NCBI GenBank assembly: GCA_963701715.1
Contig: CAVPAX010000006.1
Span: 310,001-374,000 of the forward strand
Direction of reading: 5' to 3'
Length of the DNA: 64,000 nucleotides
DNA from: Methylotenera_A sp963701715
GTDB lineage: Bacteria; Pseudomonadota; Gammaproteobacteria; Burkholderiales; Methylophilaceae
A model generated the notes under the pieces. It was not told the DNA's origin, made no database searches, and saw only the letters and a list, made by a program, of their open reading frames with translations. How positions within the stretch are numbered: the first letter of the stretch is position 1; each line of letters begins with the position of its first letter. Of this stretch, positions 8,443-17,170 are shown piece by piece. Made by a program: the position numbers and the translations under genes.

Positions 8443-9422
8443 CGTTTTTTGCGCCATGTGAATTTCTTGAGAATCTCTTTCGATTCTTTAATCGGGTGTT
8501 TGGGTAGATAAGCCGCTAAAAACAACAGGCCGGCTAATCCTGCAAAGATCCATTTCAGTTCAAAAGCTGCCGTATCACGACGGGCAGGTGGTTGTTTTTT
8601 CATTGCTGCCAATATATTTTGCAAGCTGCTGCCATTGACATAATTAGCACTGATTTCTTTGGCGAGTGAAATAAGATATTTTTCGTCTAGCTTAGACATG
8701 TAGCGGTCACTTGGCTCTTCTGCCACGCTGTCTTCACGCGAACCGATGTTTTCTTGCGCGATTTGTGCGACACCAGGCTGCATAGCAAAACTTTCAGCTG
8801 ACCAGTAACCTATTAGCTGATTTTTGTCATCCAGTTTGGGAATGGCAGTGCCTTTATCACTTCCTATGCCAACCAATAACCAATCTTTACCACCCTGAAA
8901 GCCTGTTAAATCGCGGGTGTTGAAGATGTGCAGTCTTGGCGTTTCTTCACCATCGGTAAAATACACTACTTGCACAGGCTCGGGAAAGCTACGAATCAGT
9001 TTTGCAAGTGTTAACATGCTTTCGCGAATACGACTGTTGCCAGACCAGCCATTACGCCAATCCAGATGGTCGATTGTATCTTCAATTGCGGCAAAATTTT
9101 CACATACTTCGATCGGTGTATAGAGTGCTGCCACACTCACACCGGCAAATAAGCCCATGCTTACTTGCGTACCACAAGGCATTTCCCCAACGATACGGTG
9201 CAATAAAAACTGCTGGTATTGCATACGCGTGGCGGGTTTGCCATCTAAACTCATATCTTTCACATTCATGCTCTGCGAAATATCTGCTACTAAAATGTAG
9301 CTGAAAATATCACGTTTAATTGGCACAGTCGGCTTAAACAGCGCAATAATCAACAATAGAAAAGCGATGCTTAGCAAGGAAATATCGCGGCGATGACGTA
9401 AATAATTAAATAGTTTTTTCAT
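8406..9422 (-). CDS. mxaL: MxaL-like von Willebrand factor A protein
   Basis: 338 aa. A signal-anchor helix (residues about 17-30) is followed by a vWA domain with a MIDAS motif DISQSM, and a second membrane helix near residue 295 (LKWIFAGLAGLLFLAAYLP). This is the layout of MxaL, the last vWA protein of the mxaRSACKL cluster, which in methylotrophs is needed for calcium insertion into PQQ methanol dehydrogenase in the periplasm. It is the last gene of the minus-strand cluster; there is no mxaD after it, the next gene being convergent. Confidence 0.75.
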   Translation of the reverse strand: MKKLFNYLRHRRDISLLSIAFLLLIIALFKPTVPIKRDIFSYILVADISQSMNVKDMSLDGKPATRMQYQQFLLHRIVGEMPCGTQVSMGLFAGVSVAALYTPIEVCENFAAIEDTIDHLDWRNGWSGNSRIRESMLTLAKLIRSFPEPVQVVYFTDGEETPRLHIFNTRDLTGFQGGKDWLLVGIGSDKGTAIPKLDDKNQLIGYWSAESFAMQPGVAQIAQENIGSREDSVAEEPSDRYMSKLDEKYLISLAKEISANYVNGSSLQNILAAMKKQPPARRDTAAFELKWIFAGLAGLLFLAAYLPKHPIKESKEILKKFTWRKKRQAAESGIFKSS

Positions 9423-9454
9423 GAATATTGAAGGTTTACAGTAAATGCCTCTAG

Positions 9455-10021
9455 TTAAGGCAAACCCACGGGCACGTTGCCCATAATTAGCCCGGCTTTA
9501 TCGCCTTCGCCTACGCCTGGCGTAGGCGTTTCAGGTAGCAAGCCCAATAATCTATCCAAATTATGTTTGGCGTCCCATTGGCTGTTATCCATCTTAAGTG
9601 ATGCCATATAAGCCGTTTTGGCTTGCTGCAACAAATATTCTGTTTCTTGCGAAACGGCGGCACCACGGCCGCCCATGGCGTTTGCGCGCAATAAGAAAAT
9701 ATTGCCCACGTTGTATTGCACGGCCGATTTTTGGTAATTATTCGCCTTTTGCATTAGCGCGGTAAATAGCAAAGTCGCTTCTTTGTAGCGCTCTTTTTTA
9801 GCTAAATACAGCGCTGTAGCAAATTTCGCTTCGAAGCTTTGCTGGTCAGTTTCTGGTGGTTTTCCTGCACTAACTGCTTGATTAAAAGAATCTATTTGCA
9901 TGATACGTTTGTAGGTGTAAATGCTACCAAACAAACAAATCAGTGCAATAATGGAAAGTACCCAACTGAGTCTTTTTACACTTAAAAATCGCGCGAGCTT
10001 GTATGGAATGTTTAATGCCAT
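9455..10021 (-). CDS. mxaK: MxaK-like TPR membrane protein
   Basis: 188 aa with one N-terminal membrane helix (residues about 17-35) and a soluble TPR-like part (FATALYLAKKERYKEATLLF; QYNVGNIFLLRANA; WDAKHNLDRLLGLLPE). The size, the helix and the position between two vWA genes match MxaK. Its role is inferred from the cluster: methanol dehydrogenase maturation at the cytoplasmic membrane. The start overlaps the end of the mxaC-like gene by ten bases, so the pair is probably translationally coupled. Confidence 0.72.
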   Translation of the reverse strand: MALNIPYKLARFLSVKRLSWVLSIIALICLFGSIYTYKRIMQIDSFNQAVSAGKPPETDQQSFEAKFATALYLAKKERYKEATLLFTALMQKANNYQKSAVQYNVGNIFLLRANAMGGRGAAVSQETEYLLQQAKTAYMASLKMDNSQWDAKHNLDRLLGLLPETPTPGVGEGDKAGLIMGNVPVGLP

Positions 10022-10986
10022 GTTTTTACCTCAAAGTATTTGACGCCAAGCAATAATGCGATCATGCCAGCCGCAATTAAAAAACAAAGGTTGGATAAAT
10101 CTTTGCCTGGAATTTTTTCCATATATTTAATCGGCTTTTTCTCTTTACGATTAATGTCGTCAATCGCCATTTGTAAGGTTTTTGGGTCTTCCGCCTCGTA
10201 AGCATGAAACTCGGTTTTCATGGTTTTAAAAAACTCATACAACTCAATTTCAGCTGGTAATGCCTTGTCTGGGTCAGCTTTGTAAGTGGTATCAAAAATA
10301 CTCAAGCCGCCTGGTTGGCGCAATACAATCCAATACAAGCTAATATGCATGCGGTCGTACCAATCGCGGATTTTTTGTTGCGCATCTGCGCCAATTCTTC
10401 CTGCGCCATCAGATAGTAAAATGACTGCACGCGAGCCAGAATCGGGTACTTTTTCGAATAATTCCGCACCCGCGGTAAGTCCGCTACCAATATTGGTTTG
10501 AAACAGCGCATTGCCTGCAGTAGCTTGCACGGCGGCTACCATGGCCAGTTTATTTTCAGTTAGTGGCAGCACATGCATGGCCGAGTTGCTAAAGGAAACC
10601 ATACCCATTAAGTCGTTTTGGCGCGATTGCACAAATTGTGTGATTAAACGTGCCGCCGCGGCCGATTTGTTTTCGCCAACCGTGCCAACTACCCCGGAAA
10701 ACGGGTCATCCATACTCGCGCTTCTATCCAGAACCAAACCAATTTGCGCGCCTTCGCCGATGCGCTCTACTTGTTGCTGGTTAGTGTGTGGCGCACTTAG
10801 ACCCAGTACAATAAATAACAGCGTGAGCACTGCAAGCGCCTTCAAAATCCAGCCTATCAGGTCAGATAGCGGGTCTGCAGGCAGCATTTCTAGCCATGAA
10901 TAATTTTTGCTGTGCGCCCGCTGAAACACTAGCGGCAAAAAAGCCAAAGGTAACAACCACAATAACCAAGGATGGGAGAAAGCCAC
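10012..10986 (-). CDS. mxaC: MxaC-like von Willebrand factor A protein
   Basis: 324 aa. Membrane helices lie near residues 8-25, 48-68 and 298-315, with a vWA domain between the last two. The MIDAS motif is LDRSASM; the later DGAGRIG stretch fits the third metal-binding loop. BatA/MxaC proteins share this architecture. GTG start at 10984-10986. It lies three bases after the mxaA-like gene and overlaps the mxaK-like gene. The neighbourhood, rather than the domain alone, points to MxaC. Confidence 0.75.
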   Translation of the reverse strand: MAFSHPWLLWLLPLAFLPLVFQRAHSKNYSWLEMLPADPLSDLIGWILKALAVLTLLFIVLGLSAPHTNQQQVERIGEGAQIGLVLDRSASMDDPFSGVVGTVGENKSAAAARLITQFVQSRQNDLMGMVSFSNSAMHVLPLTENKLAMVAAVQATAGNALFQTNIGSGLTAGAELFEKVPDSGSRAVILLSDGAGRIGADAQQKIRDWYDRMHISLYWIVLRQPGGLSIFDTTYKADPDKALPAEIELYEFFKTMKTEFHAYEAEDPKTLQMAIDDINRKEKKPIKYMEKIPGKDLSNLCFLIAAGMIALLLGVKYFEVKTWH

Positions 10987-10989
10987 AGT

Positions 10990-11976
10990 TTAGACCTTGG
11001 TGTCTGGAATTAAACCGCGTTCGCAATCACGGCAACGACGGCAAAATTGCGCCAGCCATTGTAAGGGGTCATTGCCTACTTGATGTTGTGTGTTCGGCTC
11101 AAAAAATATTTGATTGGATAAACCAAAAAATTTCTGCATTTCTGATTCAATCGCTTTAAACGCGGGTTTTTTTGCTAAAAATTCATCTAGATTATCACTG
11201 AATAAGCTGTTACCTGCAGTGGTGTTTAACGAAGTATGTATGCTGGACACTGCCTGTTCTATGCCTTGTAGCGTATTCGGCAGTTTGCGAATTTCACGAT
11301 AACATTTGGCAAATGGCCCACCCATGCGCGGCAGCCAAGCATTTTTACCTAACATATATAGCAAGCCTAGCAAACTCAACGCTAAAATTGTTAGCAAGAT
11401 TTTTAAGCGTTGTTTCTCAGCCGTGCTATCAAGCAGTAGAGGCCCTCTATATTGGCTCATGTCTTCTTCAATTTTGATTTGGCCAAAGCGAGCAATCGGC
11501 GAAATATTAAATTCAAAGCTAGGAATGCGAAATTTCACTACTTCTTTGTCTTTAGATTCTACATTGATGATATGTAGATATTCGGCTGGCAAAGCTCCAT
11601 TTTTAACCACGTTTTTATTAGTCCATACTTGATAGCTCAAGATTAAATTGTGCCTCACCGCATTACCAGTATCTTTGCTGCTATGTTTAATATCGCTTAA
11701 ATCAATGCCAAGTGGCTGGCCTCTATAACGTTTCTGATAGCCGATAATCGGCAATGATTCAGGGATGAGTTTGTAAGGTTTTTTGATGCTAATCACAATG
11801 TGGCGCGTCAGCACATCACCCACAGTATAGCCCACGGCCCTCGTCGGGTCTTGTATTTGAAGGCTAACCACGCCCGCTTTAATATCAGGTAGCGATTGGC
11901 TATCTAGCGCATGCGTAGCGATTGCGCTAAGGCTTAAAATGCACGCAGATAATAATTGGGTTATTAATTTTGTCAT
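10990..11976 (-). CDS. mxaA: MxaA-like exported protein
   Basis: 328 aa. A cleavable signal peptide (MTKLITQLLSACILSLSAIATHA) leads into a periplasmic beta-rich domain (QDPTRAVGYTVGDVLTRHIVISI), one membrane helix at about residue 198-215, and a cytoplasmic tail with three cysteines (FCRRCRDCERG). The gene order, between a DUF58 gene and a vWA gene, matches MxaA, reported as needed for calcium insertion into methanol dehydrogenase. BatD is a related architecture and cannot be ruled out from sequence alone. Confidence 0.72.
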   Translation of the reverse strand: MTKLITQLLSACILSLSAIATHALDSQSLPDIKAGVVSLQIQDPTRAVGYTVGDVLTRHIVISIKKPYKLIPESLPIIGYQKRYRGQPLGIDLSDIKHSSKDTGNAVRHNLILSYQVWTNKNVVKNGALPAEYLHIINVESKDKEVVKFRIPSFEFNISPIARFGQIKIEEDMSQYRGPLLLDSTAEKQRLKILLTILALSLLGLLYMLGKNAWLPRMGGPFAKCYREIRKLPNTLQGIEQAVSSIHTSLNTTAGNSLFSDNLDEFLAKKPAFKAIESEMQKFFGLSNQIFFEPNTQHQVGNDPLQWLAQFCRRCRDCERGLIPDTKV

Positions 11977-11990
11977 ATATTTTAGTAGGT

Positions 11991-12848
11991 TTAAGCTGCT
12001 ACAAATTGGTAAAAGTATTCGGTCAGCATGTCAGCGTCAAAATCGCCTTCTACATAAAATGGCGGCATATCAAACTGCATAAATAGTTTATATATAGCTT
12101 CACGCCGCGCCTCGAACGATTCGATGATTCTATTACGAAAATCTTTACGTAAAAACAGTGTACGTTTAGCGCCTGTTTCAGGGTCTGTCACAGCTGTAAT
12201 GCCATTTTCAGGCAGGTTTCTATATTCGTCTCCATCCCATAGCACAACAGGTACAATGTGGTGGCGCAGCAAATTGGCGAGCGACTCCTCTAGCTGTTGC
12301 ATCGGCATATGGAAATCTGAAATTAAAAATACCAGCGAGCGCTCGCGTGGCAAAAAACGCCATACTTCTGAGATGCCAGCGCTGGAAGCATGCGCCGGAT
12401 GATACTCTTTTAAGCGTTCAGCTAACTCGATCGCGCGCTGCGACTTAAAAGAAGCCATGCTGATCCAGTCTTCTCTCACCACATCATCAAACCCGATAAA
12501 TCCGAATGGATCGGCATTGCGGCTGGCGGATTGTGCAACGGATTCGGCGATTTCTGCAGCTTTGCGGATTTTGCGCTCCTTCGCGCCAAAATTCATGCTA
12601 CCGGATAAGTCACAGACAACAAACACTGGCGTGGCGCTTTTCTGGTTAAACAGGCGCACAAACACCTGTTCCATCGGGTCGCGCAGGGTCTGGCGCAAAT
12701 CAATGCGACGCGGATCAGGGTAAGCGACCAGTGTGGTATGCCCAATAAATTCCATACCCATACCGCGTTGTGTACTGGCATGACGGCCGGGATGGCGGCC
12801 TCGGTTACGCCAGCCGATGTGATACGAGAATTCTTTGATTTCCTGCAT
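11991..12848 (-). CDS. mxaS: MxaS-like DUF58 protein
   Basis: 285 aa soluble protein of the DUF58 family with a vWA-like fold. The N-terminal GRHPGRHASTQRGMGMEF corresponds to the DUF58 core; FVVCDLSGSMNFG carries a MIDAS-like DxSxS. It lies 14 bases downstream of the MoxR ATPase gene, the usual MoxR-DUF58-vWA order, and here matches MxaS, which acts with MxaR in maturation of methanol dehydrogenase. Confidence 0.75.
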   Translation of the reverse strand: MQEIKEFSYHIGWRNRGRHPGRHASTQRGMGMEFIGHTTLVAYPDPRRIDLRQTLRDPMEQVFVRLFNQKSATPVFVVCDLSGSMNFGAKERKIRKAAEIAESVAQSASRNADPFGFIGFDDVVREDWISMASFKSQRAIELAERLKEYHPAHASSAGISEVWRFLPRERSLVFLISDFHMPMQQLEESLANLLRHHIVPVVLWDGDEYRNLPENGITAVTDPETGAKRTLFLRKDFRNRIIESFEARREAIYKLFMQFDMPPFYVEGDFDADMLTEYFYQFVAA

Positions 12849-12862
12849 TATGAAAATTCTAA

Positions 12863-13879
12863 CTAAGGCGCTGCAACGGCATTAAGTATATTTGAAAGCA
12901 TTTCGCGCGCAATCTCGGTGCGGCGCATTTCATATACTGGACTAAATACCAAACGGTGTGCAACAGTTTCATGGAACACTGCATGAATATCCTCGGGAGT
13001 AATCGCAGTGCGCTCGTTCAACCAGGCATTAACGCGGGCTGCGCGCAACATCATGCTCATACCTCGCGGACTGGCGCCCGCAAGCACAAGGCGGTTCATA
13101 TCCACATTGGTGACTTTTACGCCATATTCGGTCGGATTACGCGTGGCTTTCCATAAATTAAGCGCATATTTTTTAAGGGTGTCAGAGGCTTCGATATGGT
13201 TTTGAATAACCGTTGAAAATCCATTCAGCTGATCAAACTTCAACACATCCGCTTGAATAGTGTCTATTAATGCGTCCACGTTATGGAATCTGGTGTCAAA
13301 CATCAAGCCGGACATGATGGCGTCATCACTCGGAACTACGATCGGAATTTCCATCATAAAACGGTCCCGTGCAGCGGATGGGATTTCAAAGGTCTCCTCT
13401 TTTTCAACCTGATTACGATCTGCAAATACAATCATGTGTGGAAATACATGTTCTTTATTGAAGGCAGAGAGCGTACGTTCCGCCATTACCCGCAGTAGTA
13501 AGGAGTGTACTTGCGGACGGGCACGGTTGATTTCGTTAAAGAAAAACACCGATAAGTTTTCGCCTGACATCAGCAATGGACCTGCGCTTACGTGCGGTTT
13601 GCCATCCTCGCCCAAATAGGTGTGATATACCAAATCGTTAGGCATCAGGTCAATCGTACCTTCAGTACGCTGATAACCACCACCGATGCCGCGCGTAAAA
13701 GCACGTAATAGTGTGGTTTTACCAACACCGACATCGCCTTCTAGCAACACATGACCGCGAGCGAAAATCGCGATGGTAATCAACCGTATCGGGTTAGCTT
13801 GACCAACTACGACTTTGTTGACTTCGGTTTCTAAAGTTAGCGCATGTTGACGCCAGTCGGCCAATTGACGGTCGCTCAT
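12863..13879 (-). CDS. mxaR: MoxR-type AAA+ ATPase (MxaR-like)
   Basis: 338 aa. Walker A GDVGVGKTT lies near residue 55-63 and the Walker B region FFFNEINRARPQVHSLLL follows, then a sensor stretch PSAARDRFMMEIPI. MoxR ATPases act as chaperone-like partners of DUF58/vWA proteins for metal-cofactor enzymes; the first described member is from a methanol oxidation cluster. It is the first gene of the six-gene minus-strand cluster, and the long upstream region (13880-14235) must hold its promoter. mxaFJGI, which often precede it in methylotrophs, are absent. Confidence 0.82.
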   Translation of the reverse strand: MSDRQLADWRQHALTLETEVNKVVVGQANPIRLITIAIFARGHVLLEGDVGVGKTTLLRAFTRGIGGGYQRTEGTIDLMPNDLVYHTYLGEDGKPHVSAGPLLMSGENLSVFFFNEINRARPQVHSLLLRVMAERTLSAFNKEHVFPHMIVFADRNQVEKEETFEIPSAARDRFMMEIPIVVPSDDAIMSGLMFDTRFHNVDALIDTIQADVLKFDQLNGFSTVIQNHIEASDTLKKYALNLWKATRNPTEYGVKVTNVDMNRLVLAGASPRGMSMMLRAARVNAWLNERTAITPEDIHAVFHETVAHRLVFSPVYEMRRTEIAREMLSNILNAVAAP

Positions 13880-14235
13880 TGAGTTTTCCTAAAAAATTTA
13901 ATGGTTAATTAAAAACTAATTTAACATTTATATTAAATGAATTTATTGAAAGTGTATACAGGTTTGTATATCCCGTAGAGATTAAAACACTTTTATCAAT
14001 AAACTAAGCTATAAATCTAAAAAACATATGCCTTGTAAGGCTCATGGATATTGTCTCACAGAGCATGAAAATAAAGTATTTATTAAGCCAGGCAGTAATG
14101 AAGATGGCTTGTATATGTCCACCGTCATTAATCGGCACCAGCCTGTTTTGAATAATAGTTTATAGATAGTACTTTCGCTAAATCCAATTTCCAGCGAAAA
14201 TAGCATATATATCAAAATATCAAAGTATAAATCTA
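13880..14235. other. 356-bp AT-rich divergent intergenic region
   Basis: Separates the mxa-like cluster (minus) from fabA (plus). It is AT-rich near the mxaR start and contains a possible 45-codon frame (14028-14165, listed separately). A short inverted repeat, TTTCGCT at 14173-14179 and AGCGAAA at 14193-14199, lies 37 bases before fabA. Both promoters must be here, but I do not see a convincing -35/-10 pair. Confidence 0.6.
14028..14165 (+). CDS. Possible 45-aa small protein
   Basis: ATG to TAG frame coding MPCKAHGYCLTEHENKVF followed by a soluble, polar remainder ending VLNNSL. It has two cysteines, no membrane segment and no clear ribosome site, only A-rich sequence before the ATG. Amino acid use looks protein-like rather than the Lys/Asn/Ile bias expected from random AT-rich DNA. 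I do not recognise it; it may be a chance frame or a remnant. Confidence 0.25.
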   Translation: MPCKAHGYCLTEHENKVFIKPGSNEDGLYMSTVINRHQPVLNNSL

Positions 14236-14751
14236 ATGAAAAAACAAAATAGCTTCACCAAAGAAGAGTTGTTGGCGTGCGGTAGGGGAGAGATGTTCGG
14301 CGAGGGTAATGCGCAATTGCCATTGCCGCCAATGCTGATGTTTGACCGCATTGTGAAAATTAGTGAGGGTGACGGCAAATATGGACAAGGCCAAATTATC
14401 GCCGAATTGGATATCAAGCCAGATTTATGGTTTTTTGAATGCCATTTCACTGGTGACCCGGTTATGCCTGGTTGTCTAGGTTTGGATGCAATGTGGCAAT
14501 TGGTCGGGTTTTATTTGGGTTGGATGGGTGGGCCGGGACGTGGCCGTGCTTTAGGAGCAGGCGAGGTTAAATTTAGTGGGCAAGTACTGCCAACTGCAAA
14601 AATGGCCACCTACACGATAGATTTGAAACGCGTTATCATGCGCAAATTAGTCATGGGAATTGCTGACGCTACTATGACTTTAGATGGCCGTGAGATATAT
14701 GTAGCCAATGATTTGCGTGTAGGTTTATTTACCAGAACAGACAATTTTTAA
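14236..14751 (+). CDS. fabA: 3-hydroxydecanoyl-ACP dehydratase/isomerase
   Basis: 171 aa. Dehydrates 3-hydroxyacyl-ACP and isomerises trans-2- to cis-3-decenoyl-ACP, the branch point of unsaturated fatty acid synthesis. Catalytic His70 (FECHF) and Asp84 (GCLGLD) stand at the same positions as in E. coli FabA, and PVMPG is conserved. The N-terminus MKKQNSFTKEELLACGRGEMFG is typical. fabB follows 57 bases later; the pair is the classic anaerobic unsaturated fatty acid operon. Confidence 0.97.
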   Translation: MKKQNSFTKEELLACGRGEMFGEGNAQLPLPPMLMFDRIVKISEGDGKYGQGQIIAELDIKPDLWFFECHFTGDPVMPGCLGLDAMWQLVGFYLGWMGGPGRGRALGAGEVKFSGQVLPTAKMATYTIDLKRVIMRKLVMGIADATMTLDGREIYVANDLRVGLFTRTDNF

Positions 14752-14808
14752 TACAAAATTCTTAATAATTGTTGAATAGAATAAAGAGTTAATTTTAGGG
14801 AGCACGAA

Positions 14809-16035
14809 ATGCGTCGTGTCGTAGTCACTGGTCTAGGTATTGTATCTAGTCTAGGTAATAACAAAGCAGAGGTGAAAGATAGCCTCTATGAAGGCCGCTC
14901 TGGCATTAGTTTTCAGCAAGAGTATGCAGACCGCGGTTTTCGCTCGCATGTGGCAGGCAATATTAAGCTGAATTTAGAAGGGTTAATTGATCGCAAGCTG
15001 ATGCGCTTTATGGCGAAAGGCCATGCTTATAGCTGGATTGCGTTGCAAGAGGCGATTGCCGATGCAAATCTGCCAAAAGAACTGGTTTCTAATATCCGTA
15101 CAGGTATGATTGTAGGGGCGGGTGGTACGTCGACCGAAAGCATGCTTGAGGCGACTGATACTTTCCGTGAAAAAGGCGCCAAACGCGTGGGACCATATAT
15201 GGTCACCAAAACCATGTCAAACGGTATCGTGGCTTGTTTAGCGACTGGAGCGGAGATTAAAGGCGTTAATTATTCCATCAGCTCTGCTTGCTCTACCAGC
15301 GCGCACTGTATCGGCAATGGTGTAGAGCAAATTCAGATGGGTAAGCAGGACATTATTTTTGCTGGCGGAGGCGAAGAAGAACACTGGACTATGTCGCTCC
15401 TGTTTGATGCCATGGGCGCATTGAGCAGCAAATATAACGATACGCCAGAAAAAGCCAGCCGTACCTATGATGTAGACCGTGATGGTTTCGTGATTTCCGG
15501 CGGTGGTGGCATTGTGGTGCTGGAAGAATACGAGCACGCAAAAAAACGTGGCGCGAAAATCTATGCTGAGGTTGTGGGTTACGGTGCAACTTCAGATGGC
15601 TATGACATGGTCGCGCCAAGCGGTGAGGGCGCAGAGCGTTGCATGAAGTTGGCGCTGGAAGGCATTGACCATGTGGATTACATCAACACGCACGGGACGT
15701 CGACGCCGGTGGGTGACACCAAAGAGCTGGAAGCGATTCGCAACGTGTTTGCGACTGGCGCTTACGGCAAGCTGCCTGCAATCGCCTCGACTAAATCACT
15801 TTCCGGTCATGCGCTGGGAGCAGCAGGTGTTAATGAGGCGATTTACACCCTAATTATGATGGAAAATAATTTTATCGCGGCTTCTGCCAATATTGAAAAC
15901 CTTGATCCTGCTGCCGAGGGTTTGCCAATAGCCACTCAGCGCATTGATAACGTGAAGATTCAAACCGCTTTATCTAACAGTTTTGGCTTTGGCGGCACTA
16001 ATGCGACCTTAACGCTGTCCACTAAAAACCTGTAA
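14809..16035 (+). CDS. fabB: 3-oxoacyl-ACP synthase I
   Basis: 408 aa. Elongates acyl-ACP, including the unsaturated C10 product of FabA. The Cys-His-His triad is visible: Cys161 in SSACSTSAHC, His in NTHGTSTPVGD and His in STKSLSGHALGAAG. N-terminus MRRVVVTGLGIVSSLGNN is typical of FabB/FabF; pairing with fabA favours FabB. TTAGGGAGCACGAAATG provides a ribosome site. Confidence 0.96.
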   Translation: MRRVVVTGLGIVSSLGNNKAEVKDSLYEGRSGISFQQEYADRGFRSHVAGNIKLNLEGLIDRKLMRFMAKGHAYSWIALQEAIADANLPKELVSNIRTGMIVGAGGTSTESMLEATDTFREKGAKRVGPYMVTKTMSNGIVACLATGAEIKGVNYSISSACSTSAHCIGNGVEQIQMGKQDIIFAGGGEEEHWTMSLLFDAMGALSSKYNDTPEKASRTYDVDRDGFVISGGGGIVVLEEYEHAKKRGAKIYAEVVGYGATSDGYDMVAPSGEGAERCMKLALEGIDHVDYINTHGTSTPVGDTKELEAIRNVFATGAYGKLPAIASTKSLSGHALGAAGVNEAIYTLIMMENNFIAASANIENLDPAAEGLPIATQRIDNVKIQTALSNSFGFGGTNATLTLSTKNL

Positions 16036-16074
16036 AGCGCGTTAATTGCGCATTGCCTAAAACAGGAGCGCATT

Positions 16075-16614
16075 GTGAATAAAATCTTAATACTTGTTCT
16101 TGCCTTTATTCTAAACGGTTGTGCAACTTTAAGTGGCGACCGCACAGTGAATGTGACGGGTGACCAAATCGCGCAAAAATTGAATGAGAAATTAGCGCTC
16201 CCCATTTCACTGCTCAAAGTGTTCGATGTCAATTTATCCAATTCCGTGGTGACTTTTGACAAAGCTACTGGTCGAATGATCACAACAATGGATACCAAGC
16301 TTTCCAGCGAATTATCTGATAAATCTGTGACTGGGAAACTGGGTATTTCCGGTAAATTGCGCTTTGATCCTGCCACCAGTGCTGTGGTGCTAGATGAACC
16401 AAAAATTGAAAACATTAACTTTGATGGCGCAAATGGTAAATTTAATGACCTGTTTAACGCCATGGCCAAAGCCGTGGGTGGCGAAATGTTGAACGGTTTG
16501 ACGCTCTATACCGTGAAGCCAGAAGATTTGAAATTTGGCGGCACCAGCTATAGCCCAAAAGACATGGTGGTGACGGATAACGGTTTGCAACTGACGTTAA
16601 CGCCGCAAAGGTAA
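16075..16614 (+). CDS. DUF1439 lipoprotein
   Basis: 179 aa. GTG start at 16075 with AGGAG ten bases upstream. The N-terminal signal peptide ends in a lipobox LNGC (Cys at residue 16), so it is a lipid-anchored envelope protein. The remainder fits DUF1439 (YceB-like), a family of putative outer membrane lipoproteins of unknown function with an SMP/BPI-like lipid-binding fold suggested by structure. It sits 39 bases after fabB, possibly in the same transcript. Confidence 0.8.
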   Translation: MNKILILVLAFILNGCATLSGDRTVNVTGDQIAQKLNEKLALPISLLKVFDVNLSNSVVTFDKATGRMITTMDTKLSSELSDKSVTGKLGISGKLRFDPATSAVVLDEPKIENINFDGANGKFNDLFNAMAKAVGGEMLNGLTLYTVKPEDLKFGGTSYSPKDMVVTDNGLQLTLTPQR

Positions 16615-16639
16615 TGTGTAATTAATTTATGCAAATAAA

Positions 16640-16691
16640 TTAAAAATAGATGCTCTGTAGGCCTCATAGATGTTGAGTTGTAGAGCATCAT
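16640..16691. terminator. Possible bidirectional hairpin terminator
   Basis: Between convergent genes there is an inverted repeat GATGCTCT (16649-16656) and AGAGCATC (16682-16689), with partly complementary sequence between the arms and short A/T runs on both sides. It lacks a long U-tract, so termination is plausible but not certain. It overlaps the last codons of the convergent gene's 3' flank only. Confidence 0.4.
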
Positions 16692-17072
16692 TTAAATCAA
16701 CAAAGCGGCTGCCACATTGCGGCCTTCACTCATTAAAAAATTATAGGTTCTGCAGGCTGCGGCGCTGGACATGCATTCAAGTGGAATGCCTTGCGCGGTT
16801 AAATTTTGATAAATTTTCGGGTGCAAAAATTGATGTTTTTCGCCCGTGCCCAATAAAACCACTTCCGCTTTTAATTCTACAATCTGCGTAAAATGTGCTT
16901 CGGTTAAATTTGCAAAAATACCCGCCTGCCAATCTAAAATGAGCATCTGTGGCATCACAATTAAATTTTGTGTATGGCGCTGTTTGTTGATTTCCACAAA
17001 ATTCCCATCATTAGCCGTACCATAGCCTGTAATCAAATAATTATTTTCTGCAGTGGTTAAATGTAGTTTCAT
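16692..17072 (-). CDS. Mth938-like domain protein (DUF498)
   Basis: 126 aa, a full Mth938-like domain. The family includes mitochondrial complex I assembly factor NDUFAF3; the bacterial members have no settled function. The signature LLGTGEKHQFLHPKIYQNL and the later GIPLECMSSAAACRTYNFL are characteristic. It is on the opposite strand to its neighbours; alaA-hom-thrC start divergently upstream in betaproteobacteria, as here. Confidence 0.85.
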   Translation of the reverse strand: MKLHLTTAENNYLITGYGTANDGNFVEINKQRHTQNLIVMPQMLILDWQAGIFANLTEAHFTQIVELKAEVVLLGTGEKHQFLHPKIYQNLTAQGIPLECMSSAAACRTYNFLMSEGRNVAAALLI

Positions 17073-17096
17073 TGTGCAATCCTAGCATGACTTTCA

Positions 17097-17126
17097 TTGA
17101 ACGAAATCCCCATTCTAATGTACACT
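17097..17126 (+). promoter_or_regulatory. Putative sigma-70 promoter for the alaA-hom-thrC run
   Basis: TTGAAC (17097-17102) and TACACT (17121-17126) are spaced by 18 bases, close to consensus -35 and -10 boxes, 44 bases before the ATG at 17171. Confidence 0.5.
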
Positions 17127-17170
17127 AATACCTTTATAAATTGTGCTTTTCAAGCGAAAATCTCTGCTTT

